Positions 36,286 to 49,579 are shown, counted from the stretch's first letter. The stretch is DNA of 64,000 nt from Lycorma delicatula (GCF_047948215.1 NC_134456.1:203496034-203560033), one strand, 5' to 3'. The notes: generated by a model from the sequence alone, not told the origin. Program-made: numbers and translations.

Positions 36286-37000
36286 GAAAAGCATGTGAAC
36301 AAGAACAGATCGTAAGATTAACTCTACAGTGACCAAATGCCTAGAGGAAATATGGAAGTTGCGGTGCTCCGTAAAATTACTCATATATTTAACGATTTAG
36401 GTATTTCGAGAATGAAGGATAGGAGATTTAGAAAATAAATTAGCAATGATAGATAAAAAGATGAAAAATAATTATTTTCTTACCTAATTTAAAATATAAT
36501 GAACAACAAAAACCCAACGAAGAATAAGCAACTTCCTTATGCCAAATTATAATAATGTCCCAATTTTAATACCTGATAGAAATCCTAGAAAAAAGCTGGT
36601 GTATATGAAAAATGTACTTCAAGATTCAGCATCAGAGCAAAAACCAAACAAGCTTTTATCATATTACTAATCATAAATTACAATTTGTTTATACTTAAAT
36701 GAATTTCAAATTTCACAAGATCAAACACTGATTTCGATTTTTTTTTCTGATCTGTAAACCATAAAGTTCCTCCAATTGCCCTGGAATAAGCTTCTTTACA
36801 TCAATGGTAGATTTATAAAAAAAAAAAGGAAGTAAACAATACAAAATCAGGTAGAGGATTTGGAGATAATTTATTTTTTGTTTCATCAATTATAATATTG
36901 TTTTTGTAATATAAAACTCCGATCGTCCATATATATAAAATATTTTAACGTAAAAAATCAAGAAAATTAGGTTCTAAAACTTAAGATAAAAAATCTGATG
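36286..37000. other. AT-rich non-coding DNA
   Basis: Nothing recognised. Confidence 0.3.
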
Positions 37001-38285
37001 TGGACACCACTTGACTTCCTTGTACGGCTATTAAATTACATTTACACATTTTTTGCTGCACTTCATTTAAACTTATTTCATTTGAAGTGAGATACGATCC
37101 TCCATTTCATGAATAAAGTGGAGAGTTACACAATTGCTAAAATATTCGTTTTTATTAAACAACAAATATTTATACAATTTATTAATACAGCAATTTTACC
37201 TGAAATATTAGGTTAGAGTAAAAGTCCCTTTATTACTCTTTAAATAAATGTACGTCTTATGCAAGTTAATTATTTCTAATTCTGGAAGAAAATAACTGTA
37301 GTGATCTTTCTCTGTAAAAAGTTAAATCAGTATAAGGCACCTAAGATCCATATTACTGTAGCTAACAAGGGGAAGGCACGGGCTTTGGAACGATTTGAAC
37401 CATATTGCGCGTGTGAATAGTACACTTTTACATGTCTTCATCATAAAATACTAACACGCAACTTTCAGTTATATTCCAGAAAAACGGCCCTAAAAATTTC
37501 CTTGGCATTTTTATTAGTTTATATGTAATTTTTTTTTCACGTCGCTCAAGTAAATATGTGGTGTAAGTGAGGTGTCGGATCCATAACCATGCACACATCG
37601 GTTAGAATCAGACTTCATGTACATTTATTGTTTTTACTTTTTTTTTAAATTTAAATATATTGATTTATTAATAATTAGTAACTTCTAATTGTACTTAATT
37701 TGTACTTTTTGAATTAAAATGAAAAGCACTTAAAATTTTATTTCACTAATAACTTCTGATTTTTCTTTTCATACTTTTTTTGTTTTGTTATTACTGAATT
37801 ATTATTTATAGTTAAACGTTTCTTTACAACGTTTAAGACTCAAATAAATATTATTTCATTAATTAAAATTTTATTTGGCTATAACTCTGGAACCAATGAA
37901 AATAAGTACCACTTATGAATCGCTGAAAAGCTCCCAACGTGGGCTTATAACTGCACATAAAAAAATGTTCAAAATCCAAATGCTTCAAAAATGAAACCCC
38001 GCTTTATTTAGAGATCTGACTGCATACACATTTTTGACACAGTCAATTGCAATCAAAAGGAGAGGTGCACAACTAGATATTACAACAGTCCTAAATACAA
38101 AATTTCAACATTCTACGACTATTCGTTTTTGAGTTATGCGAGATACATACGTACGTAGAGACGTCACGCCGAAACTTGTCAAAATGTATTCAGGAATGGC
38201 CAAAATGAATATTTCCGTTGAAATTTGAAAACCGAAATTTTTCGCTAATAAATACTTCCTTTACTTCGTACAACGAAGTAAAAAG
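37001..38285 (+). mobile_element. Short inverted-repeat DNA element, copy 1, split by ~640 bp
   Basis: The left end (GATGTGGACACCAC, TGACTTCCTTGTACGGCTAT, from about 36998 to 37080) and the right part (about 37722-38285) match the copy at 47901-48580. The right end GTACAACGAAGTAAAA pairs with the left TACTTCCTTGTAC-like end as a terminal inverted repeat. Shared inner blocks include CATTAATTAAAATTTTATTTGGC and TCGTTTTTGAGTTATGCGAG. No coding sequence. A stretch at 37083-37720 is missing from the other copy. Confidence 0.65.
37083..37720. mobile_element. Extra ~640-bp segment inside the inverted-repeat element
   Basis: Absent from the second copy of the host element (47901-48580). The junctions carry similar sequence (GCACTTCATTTAAACTTATT at the left, GCACTTAAAATTTTATTTCA at the right), which may be a degraded target duplication. 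No terminal repeats or coding seen. Confidence 0.35.
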
Positions 38286-39455
38286 TAGTAAGTTTCCAAA
38301 ACCACAGGCAGCCTTGGCTCATGCTTGATATAGTTGGTTAGTGTCCTCTTTTAATTCTGTTTTTATTCATAAAAAATAGATTTTTCAATTTCTAAATTTT
38401 TTGTAGCGTTTTCTTTGAGGCTTACCCTATGTTTAAATAAAAATGTAAAAAAATAAATGTAACTTAAAAAAAATAATAAAACTGTTTTTTTTATCTAAAA
38501 ACATAAATAAAAATATTATTTAACTTTTTTTAAATTTTGCCTCGTCTGTTTTAAAGTCGATTTTAAAATAAGAGTTGGAAGGGAAGTTGTTGGTAGTCGA
38601 TCGACAATAACTTTGTGCCGGATTTTTAAAATCGGCGCCGGAAGTTATTTAAAGCAAAATTGAATTGAATCTTTGCGTTTTTCGAAATTATTTTTAATTT
38701 GTTAATTTTAAAGCTAAAAGATTTTTTTTTTAATTTTTAGTATTAGCTAAGAATCACTCTCAACACATTCCCGTTACAACTTACGATTCAGAAACAAAAC
38801 AATACATTGTAACGTATAATTACGATAATAAATCATAAACGTCAATCTTCGTGACAGATTAGTTGAAAGACAACACAGTTGTCTTTCATCTATTACTTTT
38901 GAGTTCGATTACCGGTTCAAGGATGACAATTTCCCATTTTACAAAATTCATTACCCTCCAGCGCGAATAAATGTTAATGGCTGTCAGACTGTTGTTGCTG
39001 TATAAATAAATAACCAAATGCAATAAGAGTGCTTTTTTCCCAAAACTGGTCAAAATGAAATGTTTTCAGTGTTAATTTTTAAAATCCAGCTTGTTTTGAA
39101 AGTAAAAAATTAGCTGAATCAGCAGATCCGGTCAGGATGTGTGTTTCAAATGATTTGAAGTCTCTTTACGTAAACTATTTATGATGAAAAACTAGCAGGT
39201 AGGAACAATGCTGGAGACATAGCAGAATTGGTTGAACAACGGTCTTATAGGTAGTTTTACGCAAGTCCAATTCCATCTGTTTCTCAGAAACTTAAAAGAA
39301 AGGGTGGCCTTGGATCATTCGTAGACAGGCTAAAGGAAATTTAATCACTGCATAGGGAAAACAAGAACTGTTGATACTTGATTATCTGGAGATTGAAGAA
39401 CAATCCTCAGTTTGTCGTGTTTTTCTTTTTACCCATAGACACAAGATTTGTGAAG
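38286..39455. other. AT-rich non-coding DNA
   Basis: Nothing recognised. Confidence 0.3.
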
Positions 39456-39467
39456 TAGACTGCGTCT

Positions 39468-39762
39468 TTTGACTTTCTTTTTTCTGTTTAGCCACCGGAA
39501 CCACCGTAAGGTATTACAGAGAATGAATGAGGATGATATGTACGAATGTAAATGAAATGTAATCTTGTACAGTCTCAGGTCGACCATTCCTGAGATGTTA
39601 AATGAAACGCAATCACCAAAGAAAACCGGCATTCACAATCTAGTATTCAAATCCGTATAAAAGTAAGTGTCTTTACTAGGATTTGAACCTTAGAAATCTA
39701 GTCTTTGAAAGCAGATGATTTGCGATGACGAGTTGACCACTAGTCCAACTCGGTGGGTCAAA
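39468..39762 (-). mobile_element. SINE family B, full length with target duplication
   Basis: Minus-strand 295-bp element. Head: GACCCACCGAGTTGGACTAG, A box TGGACTAGTGGTCAACTC, B box GGTTCAAATCC. Body: TTTTATACGGATTTGAATAC and GGTCGACCTGAGACTGTAC. Tail: ACGGTGGTTCCGGTGGC then TAAACAGAAAAAAGAAAG. Flanks TAGACTGCGTCT (39456-39467) and TAGTCTGCGTCT (39763-39774) are target duplications matching at 11 of 12 bases. The tRNA of origin is not identified. Confidence 0.9.
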
Positions 39763-39774
39763 TAGTCTGCGTCT

Positions 39775-42611
39775 GAATATCCTTATGTGAACGCATGCGA
39801 GTAGAGGCAATGTTCAGTAGTAAAAAAAAATCATAATTTGGCGAGATATCAGAAATAAAATGGTGCAGCAGGCATTATCCGCAGGCCTAGAGTTTTAGTT
39901 TGATTCAGAAGTCTTTATGTCTACATTTAACCCATAACTAGAATATTTAATTAAAATGGAACGCTGGAAGAAATTATAACTGTTGAGAAGTAATGGATTT
40001 ATCTTATTTGTTTCTGTTTTGCAGGAACTGGATGTTAATCCCGTTAGAGCTTTTGTTATACCCATTTATGTTCTTGTTTATGGCAATAAATTTCAGACGT
40101 ATATCGGGTTACAGACCAATTGTTCTATTAATAATTTACTAAAAGTTGTAAATAAGTAAGATATTTACGGGATGATTGACGGTCATCCTTATAGGTAGTG
40201 TCCTTGATAAGGTAGAGAAAGGGTATTGAGGTACGGCTGAAGTTACATCCTCATCCTTTTATAAACTTACGGCTGAAACTTCTGCTAAGGCATCTCATCC
40301 TTTTGGTTATAACCAAGCAGCAGAAGTGAATAATCCCATTAATTTTAATATCTATATTTTAGGACTAATAAATAATTAGCTATTATACCGGATGAATATT
40401 AAAAGAGATATTCTTTTAGTCCAAAAAAACAATTTTACTCCAAAGATTGTAAAAATTAATAACGCTTGATAAAAAGTAAGTTAATGATAAGAGATAGGTA
40501 TGAGGACAAATAGAGGATTGGTTGTTGTCAGTAAAGGAATAAGTGTGAGGAAGGGGATTGAGGAATAATAGGGAGATTGCTCATACGTTAACATGTTGAG
40601 TACAATAGAAGAGAACATTAACGCAGGAGTATCGAGTACAGAGGACTGTAATGTGGTAATTACTGTTACCCTGAATAGGGTTAGGGGAAGAGAATCACAG
40701 GGGGTTGCTACCGACACTTGCTATAAACAAGTCACACTGTAAATAGGTTTGACGCCGACACAGCTTTAGTAATGCACATATATATACAAACGCGTATACA
40801 AAATCATCTGAACTATGCGTACTTTACAATATACGTATAACATCAATACTGTAAGCCGTATGAACAGTGAATTATAATAAACCTTCAATGTAAATTTCTG
40901 AATAATTATAAAAGTAACGGTAAATATTGTTTTCAAGGAATAACCAGTTATAGAAAAATATAAAAACCGCTACTAGGCACGATAAACATCACCGTAACTA
41001 TGTAAAATAATTAATAATTTGTAAAAAATTACGAAATTAACAATTTCACTTGTAAAACGAGACTACTATAATTTTTCCACGGCAAAAACAGACTCGCATC
41101 AAATTCTACTACTTTGTTGGATCACATATCTTTATCGAGTTTTTAAAAGAATATCAATCCAAAATTCAAGCAAAATTACCAATTTACAGCAATGATATGA
41201 CTGATTTCCGGTTATTTTTTTTTTTACAAAATTGTAATTGTTAATTTCTTACCTAAAAATGAAAAAAAAAAATTTCTAAAAGGAATTCAGATGGATTTAA
41301 ATATGTCCATGACGTCCTGTTAATATTCAAGACATTCTTTCTTAGAACAATATCAATTCTCATGACCTCATAACTGCAGCACTATGTCATGACTAATAAC
41401 AAACATATTTTCGCCGGTCAAGTAAGATACTGCAGTCTTAAAAAAAACAAAAAAACGTAATGCACAGAGTCCCGACTATTTCAACTAAACGCTTAACGAA
41501 TAAACCTCATAAAACTTGGACAAATATACGTAAGCAATCCCAGGATACAATTGAAAACCGGGTAGTGTACACTCTACTCAAGCCGATTCTTTTCTTATTG
41601 CTTCTCAATTAACTGGATATCGCTACAATAGAATATTATAGATTTTAAATGTTTCAGTATTTGTATTTTAGGATTGCAATAGCATTTTATCATACATTAT
41701 TACAACTTAACTATGTATTGTAGTTAATAAATTCATGTCGGAAAAGATTTAATGTTTTGCTAACATAAATTTTACAATATCCATAAATTTAAAATAAGAA
41801 TAAGACGGTAAGTTCTATGTTTTTTTCAAAATATACACTGACCATTTCAAATCTGCAACACCCAACTAAAATCAAAGTCAATAGATCTGTGCTTAATTAG
41901 AGATAATTAACTACGTACAATGAGCCAGTATAATACTTTTGGGACCATTAATGACAATTTCAAGATCATTTTGAGATAAAACATCAGATAAACAGGAATA
42001 CGGATTATTGTCTATTATTGTAACGAATAGTCTTGAAGGAAAAAGTAAATAAAATTAAAGATGCAATATTTTCAACAAATAAAACTTAACATATCAAAAA
42101 AATACGCCTATATATTGTTTTATTTTTACACACGATTAATTATAATTAATACGGAAGAATTTTAGTGATTAAAAATATAAAACTGTAATAAGAACTGTAT
42201 TAATGTATGTAATTTATGCCTAGGTATAGATAATTTTAATCAAATGTAAATGACAGGTCTTAAATGAATTGAATCGGAAGATATATTCCAAAAGATTAAC
42301 CTAAAGCAAAACAACAAACCAAGACAGGTGAACGGCACGTTTTGAATTTGAGTTGCAATTTACTTGAAAGTTACAGTAAAGCTACATCAAAGTTTACATG
42401 ATTAAGCTTCAGTTTCAGCTTGTTGAAGTTCAATCTGTTTAAATCAGTTTAAGATTAAAGTAAAACAGTTGAAATAAATGGCGAATTAAGACGGTATAAA
42501 AGTAGGAAATTGTCAGAATGATTTATTGAATGAAGATCCTTAAACGGGTAAGAGGGTAAGCTTTAGCAGGGTGAGAAGTGTTTCACGTTTGTCTCATCAA
42601 TCATTAGTTTT
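39775..42611. other. AT-rich non-coding DNA
   Basis: Nothing recognised; a partial internal duplication around TACGGCTGAA (40215-40300) is the only pattern seen. Confidence 0.35.
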
Positions 42612-42643
42612 CCACTTGTAAATAAATACCCTCTTACAAGTGG
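42612..42643. repeat. Perfect 10-bp hairpin
   Basis: CCACTTGTAA, 12-base loop, TTACAAGTGG. Confidence 0.7.
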
Positions 42644-43704
42644 CTATGTGTCAGTGTTAAAGAGTTTACTTATTGGATCTACGAGCTAGCCTACTCGCCG
42701 AATAGAATAATATACAGCCAAACAAGTTTATTGATTTTCTTTCTGACATAATATTTTATTGTAACTAAGTTTAATAATTAGAAAATTATTGTCATTTCAT
42801 TTAAGCCATCCATTTTATTATTACGTTTGAATCGATCTTTTATACAATCGTTAACTTTTTACAGTTATTAATGATAAAAAGAAAGTTTATTTTAAATATT
42901 TTATTTTGATAAAACGTTTCTTATATAATTTTTCAATCGTTTTACAAACAGTAAAACTAGTAATAACAGGACAAAGTAGTAGAAATTAAAGGCCTCAGTG
43001 TCTTTTTCATAAAATCTATAAGTTCTTAGGAATTTAACTAAACCGTTTCCCTTAATTTGAAATGAATCGTGCAATATAGATATTCGTAAATTAAAGGATG
43101 ACAGATTTTGTGTATGTAAGTTACAGGACTTGTGTGTATAAAATCGGCCAGTAGAAAATAAAACAAAAGCATACTATGTCATTAAAAGAATTGATGTAAA
43201 TCCTCTAGTTAATTAAGTTTTCCGATAAAAATTAATTTTCTTTTAAACAATCGACTAAAGCTAAATTTAATTTTGAAAATCCATGGTTGCTTTTGATGTA
43301 GATTACAATTTTAATCTGCTGATATCAGAAAACCCAAACATAGATTTTTAAAATTAATTTAAATAGGTCCACCATACCTAAAATAAATAATGCTGTTTAT
43401 TTTCCCCCATAACAATTTTTTTTTACGTTGAAATATGTTTATTCTCCTACATCAAAAGGAAGCTAATGTGTTTGGGTGGTATGTATGTATGATGAGGCTG
43501 TAAAATTCCACAACGGTTCAACAAACCTTTATTAATTAGATAAAAAAATAGGAAATTCCAATCACAAGAATGATTCTGGATGGAAGAAAGTTAAGGTTCT
43601 GAAAAGTAAAGAAGCCATTTTATCCAAATGGAAAAATAAATACTATTTAAATCGCTTTAACCGAAATATCAAATAACATGTAAATCGTATTTTAATTATA
43701 CGTA

Positions 43705-44625
43705 CCGGAAGGCCCAAAAATCAGAGTTGGATTCGATCACGTAATATATATATTTTTTTAAACATTTTTGGAGTCATTGAAGATGAGTCCAGAAATGGAC
43801 TTATAAAGAAGAGAAATTCATAAAAGAACAGGTAAAAAAGTAGTGGAATTTTACTTTCGAAATCAAAGATCTATTATTTTAAATCCAAGAACATATTGGT
43901 TCCACTTCAATATAAGGGATACGTCCTAAGAAACCGTGATCAATAATTTAATGTTGCGTTTTGAAGATACAGCAGTCGTGATAGTCTTACTCCGCAGTGG
44001 AAGACCACTTCAGCTCGTAGTAAAGAGCACGATGAACAGATTAAAGCTACTACTAAAGAAAATCCAGAACTATCAACGCAACATCGATAGCGGACATCCT
44101 TATAGCGGATTTAAAAAACAGAAGAATTAAAAATTGGCTTGATAAGACGTAATTTATTCATAACCTTATTACGCCCGACGAAGTTCATTTCCACCTAAAT
44201 GGTATCGTCAATAAACAAAACTATACCAACTGTGAGGTATTGAAAATCTAAGGATCATTCGCTAACGCTGACTGAATCCGATTTTTGTCACGATTTACAA
44301 ATATCACAATTCCCGGATTTCTAAGCCCCTAATTATTTTTTATGGGGATACCTTAAGGAGAAGGTTTAATAAACCTCTATCTGTTTAAGGAAAATATTCG
44401 AGGAGACATTTGGTCTCAGGAGCCGGAAACACTAACAAATATTAAGGAAAATTCTTTAAAATCAGCCTATTTTGCGGCAGAGTAGACAGTGGCCATTTGA
44501 AAAATGTGATTGTTCATACTTAAGTACAAAATTTTCAGGTTTAATACTTCATTTAAACCATAAATCAATAATAAATGAAAAAGAAATTTAAAAATAAAAT
44601 CTCAGTTTGATTTTTGGGCTACCTG
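43705..44625 (+). mobile_element. Internally deleted mariner-like transposon
   Basis: The left end GGAAGGCCCAAAAATCAGAG (about 43707-43726) and the right end TTTGATTTTTGGGCTACCTG (about 44606-44625) form terminal inverted repeats sharing GCCCAAAAATCA. Between them lie fragments of a transposase. At about 920 bp it is shorter than the ~1.3 kb usual for mariner elements because the centre is deleted. Confidence 0.75.
43783..44515 (+). pseudogene. mariner-like transposase remnant
   Basis: Starts with ATG at 43783. The DNA-binding part reads VVEFYFRNQRSIILNPRTYW, INNLMLRFEDTAVV and RSGRP (to about 44010), matching the helix-turn-helix and GRP linker of mariner-type transposases. After a frameshift, KENPELSTQHR (about 44058) and then TPDEVHFHLNGIVNKQNYTN (about 44169-44228) are visible; the D in DEVHF is the position of the first catalytic Asp. 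The middle, including the second catalytic Asp, is deleted. The sequence picks up at FLSRFTN (about 44285), near the SPPDFFLWGYLK region, here degraded to ISKPLIIFYGDTLR-like frames, and ends near HLKNVIVHT (44515). Many stops and shifts. Confidence 0.75.
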
Positions 44626-45170
44626 TTTGTGTAGGTCACCCAAAAATCACTTGGATCTGGGTTCGGCATTGTACTGGATTATATATTTACAAGAATATAT
44701 TTATTAAAATATATTTAAAAAAATCAATTATTGTTTAAAAAAAAACAACCATTTCGTAAAAATAAACATAAAAATATTAATAAAATTAATTAATTAATAT
44801 AAATTGTAAAATGATTTTATAAATTAATAAAAACGCTTTTTCAATTAAATTAAATCACTGAAATGTATTTCAAAATTTCTGTTCCAAAAAGCAAAAAATT
44901 TAAAACCTTAATTTATGAATTATCTACGTTATGATTCCACAATATTTACAAGTATTATATTTTGATGAATAAGTTAGTAAGCTATTTCCCAATGTCTCAC
45001 GTATGACACTCGCTAGAGTTACACTTAATTATAGGAAAAAACAAATAAAAACATGATTCAATATGTGTAAAACCCATTTTACCCATTTCTGGGCACGATT
45101 AATGATGCGGTGAAACAAATAATATATTATATTATTTAATAATGTTAACTATCCAATGCATGAATAATCT

Positions 45171-45206
45171 TACTTTATATATGCATTAGGATGCATATAT
45201 AAAGTA
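45171..45206. repeat. Perfect 16-bp hairpin
   Basis: TACTTTATATATGCAT, loop TAGG, ATGCATATATAAAGTA. Low complexity makes chance origin more likely than for GC-containing stems. Confidence 0.8.
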
Positions 45207-46189
45207 TATATAATAAATATTATAAAATTCAAGAATCCTTGGCCCGATCTGAATCATTCTGGTACTGATATTACTGAAACTTCAGAATGATTTTAGACAT
45301 TTATTTCCAGATAACTCTATTATTGGGTGAGTAGTAAAACTTAGTAGCAAATCGAATCTTATAGTCTCATTTTTCGTCAATAGTATTTTGAAATGGTGAC
45401 TAAACCACGTTCTTTAAAAGATGGTTCTCAAGCGTGAGGTATAGAAAAAACGGAATTTTATTTTGGTATTTAATTCATTAAGATTTTATAAATTGTTTCC
45501 GAAATAGCTCAATCTGTTAGTTAATGAAACAATTTAAAGCATCACGACTTTCATGAGTAGGCGACTGATGGAATTTTCGTAGCGAGAACTATTTAGTAAG
45601 TTACGTCTAATTAAAGTTACGTTTGTATTTTTAATAGTTAAGTTTTATTTTCATGTTACCTTGCGTTCCACGTAAAGCTAACGCAAAAGTGCTTTGTTTC
45701 AGTGGTTAGTTTGTTTTATTTCAATTTATGTACATTATCTCGATTTGCATCATCTATTTGTACAAATTCACGTACGGATGATATTCATAATCCGTTTTAA
45801 TCAGATCCAAAGAAAAACCTAATTTAACGAGACATACCAATTTACACGATTAAATAATCTGCTGTTTATTAATTTGAAATATTTACCAATTGCCAAATCC
45901 TTTTTAAGAAATAAATATTTAACATTTACTACCTCAGGATGACCCTTTTTTTAGGCATTACTTTATTTATATTATTCAGTTTCCTGAACAATGAAACTAT
46001 TAGTAAATTGTACAGAATAATAATGATGTGAAAGGGAGGCATCCACTGATACCTTCAAGGCAAACATAAAGTTTTGGTGAAACATTTTTAAGTTGTTCGT
46101 ACTGGAAGCATTTTTACAATTCTAAAACGATGAAAATTAAAGCTAAATAAAATATATACAACTTTTGTAGAAATCTTTTAAAAATTCAA

Positions 46190-46224
46190 AGAGAAGACGG
46201 AGAGGTTTCTCCCTCGTCTTCTCT
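46190..46224. repeat. 10-bp hairpin
   Basis: AGAGAAGACG pairs with CGTCTTCTCT across a 15-base loop that itself contains GAG/CTC. Confidence 0.7.
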
Positions 46225-46396
46225 TGAAACTAGATTTATAAGCCGACAGTTCGTTTTATATAATCTAGTTTTATTGTAGCTAGTAAGATAAAAATTGTTA
46301 ACTATTTCAAATACTGGAAATTGCTTCAACAAGTAAGGTCAAAATTACAACAAACTAATATTAGTTTGGAACGCTGGGGTTGAATGATTATCAATT

Positions 46397-46447
46397 TTCC
46401 AGCTGTCAGCCGAGACTCGAACCTAAAGCTTGTTCCATAACGACCGA
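46397..46447 (-). repeat. tRNA-like B box, possible SINE remnant
   Basis: Minus strand: TTAGGTTCGAGTCTCGG matches a pol III B box and T-arm, preceded by CTCGGTCGTTATGG. No A box in proper spacing and no complete cloverleaf seen. Confidence 0.35.
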
Positions 46448-47900
46448 GGAGAAAATTAATCGTTTAAAAATAAAAGTATTATAATTAAGATGATTTGTAG
46501 CAAGTTACCTTCTTAATTACTAGTATTAATTGGATAAATATTTCTCATAATTATTCTCTTTCCTTTGTACTTATCAGGTGACAAAAGAACTTAGTACAAA
46601 CTTCACGGTTTGAGTGCTAACTCAAACCCACCAACTAATTGAATTTTAAGGAATTCCTTTCCCGGAACCAATAGTTAAATTCCAGAACAAAAATCTGGAT
46701 CCTGGATTTCAATTTCAATTTACAATCCTCAATAAACAGAGGTGGAATATAGAAAATGCGATGAACATAAACTATACACTACAACAGAGTAAGCAAATGT
46801 AAAGTGTACGTACGAGTACGCGATATAGTAGGAACATTACAGGAATTTCCGCTACTCTATTGTCCTGTTACATTAGTTTACATTAATTAATAACACAGCA
46901 GATTACTAACACAACAGGATAGATATCAGACATCTACTATGCCTATGTTATTTCTGTAGGCTATACGATATCAAAACATGTACACAAACAAAGAGTATGA
47001 TCTTACGACAAAGTTACAGTATTAAACGTTAAAACTGTTATTTCTAAAATTTACCCATGTTATAAATGAAAATTACTTAAAAACTTTTAATACAGATACG
47101 GTCCAAAAATTTGGCATGACACTTTATTCATCAAAATTTGTCTTTATTTAAATTAATATTCAAACTACATTATTAATCTTATTTCTAATACATAATTTGT
47201 CTTCTTTGCTTTTTTTTAGAACCGTTTTCTAATTAGAAACTAATTGTAACTACAGCGATAGAATTTACGTTTAATTTCAGTTATCTATTTATATAGTATT
47301 TTTTAAATCATGTTAATAGGATTAACTAAATCATTTTTTAATATCTTTTGTTAATAATTTTATAATTATTTCAAATCAGTGCAACTGTTTTCGAATAATG
47401 CGATACAAACAAATTTAACATTAAAACACTCCTCCACCTCTTGATATGGCGACGTAAAACATAATTTCTAATCAAAATATAAATCAGAGTTTGATTTATT
47501 TTGTATGTAAAAAAACTATTTTTAAAGAAGATAGGATAAGAGCAACATTTTTTGATGTATTTACAGCACGGAAATAATCAACATGGCAAGTTTCAGCTAT
47601 TGATTTAGTAGAAAAGTTTTGTAAAACTCACGACAGACACTAATTTTTTTTTTTTTACCATTAAATCATTGTTTTTTTATACGGATACAATTTGCTCTAT
47701 ATTAGTAACAAAAAATACTGCGAAACTTTTTCAAAATACGACGATCCCGACAGAATAAAATAGCTGCCAACTTTTATCAAGAACTGATAAAATCCTATAT
47801 TTTATTCATTTTATTTTGGTATCATGAAGCTTTTCATTCTCGGCAAATAAAAATTCCCACACCATTTTGATTATATCGAAGCATTTTATTTTTTAGAAAA

Positions 47901-48580
47901 TGATGTGGACACCACGTGGTTTCCTTGTACACCTATTAAATTAAATATACACATTTTTAAAATTACATAACATTTTATTTCGCTAATAACTTCTGATTTC
48001 TTTCATCTTTTTTTTATTGTTATTATTGAATTATAATTTATAGTAAAACTTTTTTTATGATCATAGGTTAATGATTATTAAAAAAACAATATATTTAAAT
48101 TAAAAAAAGGAAATGAAGTTGAATTCGAACTGATGTGCCTTTCCCTTGTAATATCAAAATATTTCATTAATTAAAATTTAATTTGGCTATAATTCTGAAC
48201 CAAGGAAAATATGTACTACTTACAATATATCGTTGAAAAGCTCTCAATGAGGACTTATTACTGCAGTTAAGGAAAAGTCTAACATCCATATTTTTTTGGA
48301 TTTTCGGCTTTTTTGGACATTTTTGGTCAAGTCGATTGCAATCAAAATGAGAGGTACACAACTAGATGTTACAACAGTCCTAAATCCAAAATTTCAACTT
48401 CCTTCGGCTAATCGTTTTTGAGTTATGCGAGTACGTACATGCATACATACGTACAAAGATCACCCGAAATTAGTCAAAATGGATTCAGGGATGGTCAAAA
48501 TGGATATTTCAGTAGAAATGTGAAAACCGAAACTTTTCGCGATCACAATACTTCCTTTACTTCGTACAAGGAAGTAAAAA
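47901..48580 (+). mobile_element. Short inverted-repeat DNA element (MITE-like), copy 2
   Basis: Uninterrupted copy of about 680 bp. The left end TGATGTGGACACCACGTG continues TTTCCTTGTACACC; the right end TCGTACAAGGAAGTAAAAA gives the matching inverted repeat (TTCCTTGTAC shared by both ends). A perfect 8-bp hairpin, ACTTCCTT with AAGGAAGT, lies at 48550-48575. Non-coding. Matches the split copy at 37001-38285. Confidence 0.7.
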
Positions 48581-49285
48581 TATACAGATATTTTTCAAAT
48601 TATACTTTTCTTAAAATCAACATTTTATCTATATTTCTTAAGGATTATTCATGCAAATTTTACTGTAACTATGATAACCCGAATATTAGTTAGAAAGTAG
48701 AATCTGTAACAGTAAATTTTAACAAACAGAATTTCAGTTACTTTTACGAAAATTGTAAATAATAATTTTAATAAAATAAATTAGCCAATTTTCCTCCAAA
48801 AAACTAGTACTATACCAATCAAATTCGAATTCTTGAAATTAAAGATAATTGTATCATAATCAATTCATCATTAGTAAATATACGTAATAATCATAAAAAA
48901 ATGTAATACTACTTTTATGGGCCGTTTTACAGTCCAAAAAAGTGTAAAACCCCAAAACTTATTTATTAATAAAATTATATTATAAACCGTAATGCGTTAT
49001 GTTTTATTTAATATATATATATATATATACATCTAATAATATATTATACTTAATAAAAGTTAGTTTCGATTCTGTGATTTCAGCGGTAGTGAAAATAAAT
49101 ATTTATAACTGACATGGCAAAATTATTTCTTTCTTGTCAATGATTGTTTTTTAACGGTAGTAAACTGAAGATTGTAATAAAATTATTTTGCTATTTTAAT
49201 TATCATAAAATTTTGTCTTTATTGCTACTGAAAATACTAATGAGATCCGGAAAATAATTTTTTATCAACTCTTTCAATACACTAG
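48581..49285. other. AT-rich non-coding DNA
   Basis: Only an (AT)n tract at 49011-49029 stands out; the last bases, 49276-49285, are the left target duplication of the SINE. Confidence 0.3.
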
Positions 49286-49579
49286 CAGCCCACCGGGCTG
49301 GTCTAGTGGTTAACTCGTCATTCGCAAATCAGCTGATTTCGAAGTCGAGAATTCAAAGGTTCAAAAACAAGTAAAGGCACTTTTATAAGGATTTGAATAC
49401 TAGACCGGTGTTCTTTGGTGGTTGGGTTTCAATTAACCACACATCTCAGAAATGATGGACCTGAGACTGTACACGACTACACTTCATTTACATTCATACA
49501 TTTCATCCTCATACATCTTCTGAAGTAATACTTTACGGTGGTTATCTTACGAAGGCTAAACAGAAAAGGAGAAAGAGAG
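49286..49579 (+). mobile_element. SINE family B, full length with target duplication
   Basis: Plus-strand 294-bp element. Head GCCCACCGGGCTGGTCTAGT with A box TGGTCTAGTGGTTAACTC and a mutated B box GGTTCAAAAAC. Body ATAAGGATTTGAATACTAGA and ACCTGAGACTGTACACGAC. Tail GGCTAAACAGAAAAGGAG. Exact 10-bp target duplications AATACACTAG at 49276-49285 and 49580-49589. Confidence 0.9.

Larger units (their letters stand above)
44626..47896. other. AT-rich non-coding DNA with hairpins
   Basis: No genes seen. Contains the hairpins at 45171-45206 and 46190-46224, and a tRNA-like box near 46420, listed separately. Confidence 0.35.

Noticed and set aside
40481..40717. 78-codon open frame on the minus strand
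   Set aside because: No motif, no splice context, composition like its surroundings.
48418..48693. 91-codon open frame on the plus strand
   Set aside because: Falls in the conserved end of the inverted-repeat element, which is non-coding in both copies.
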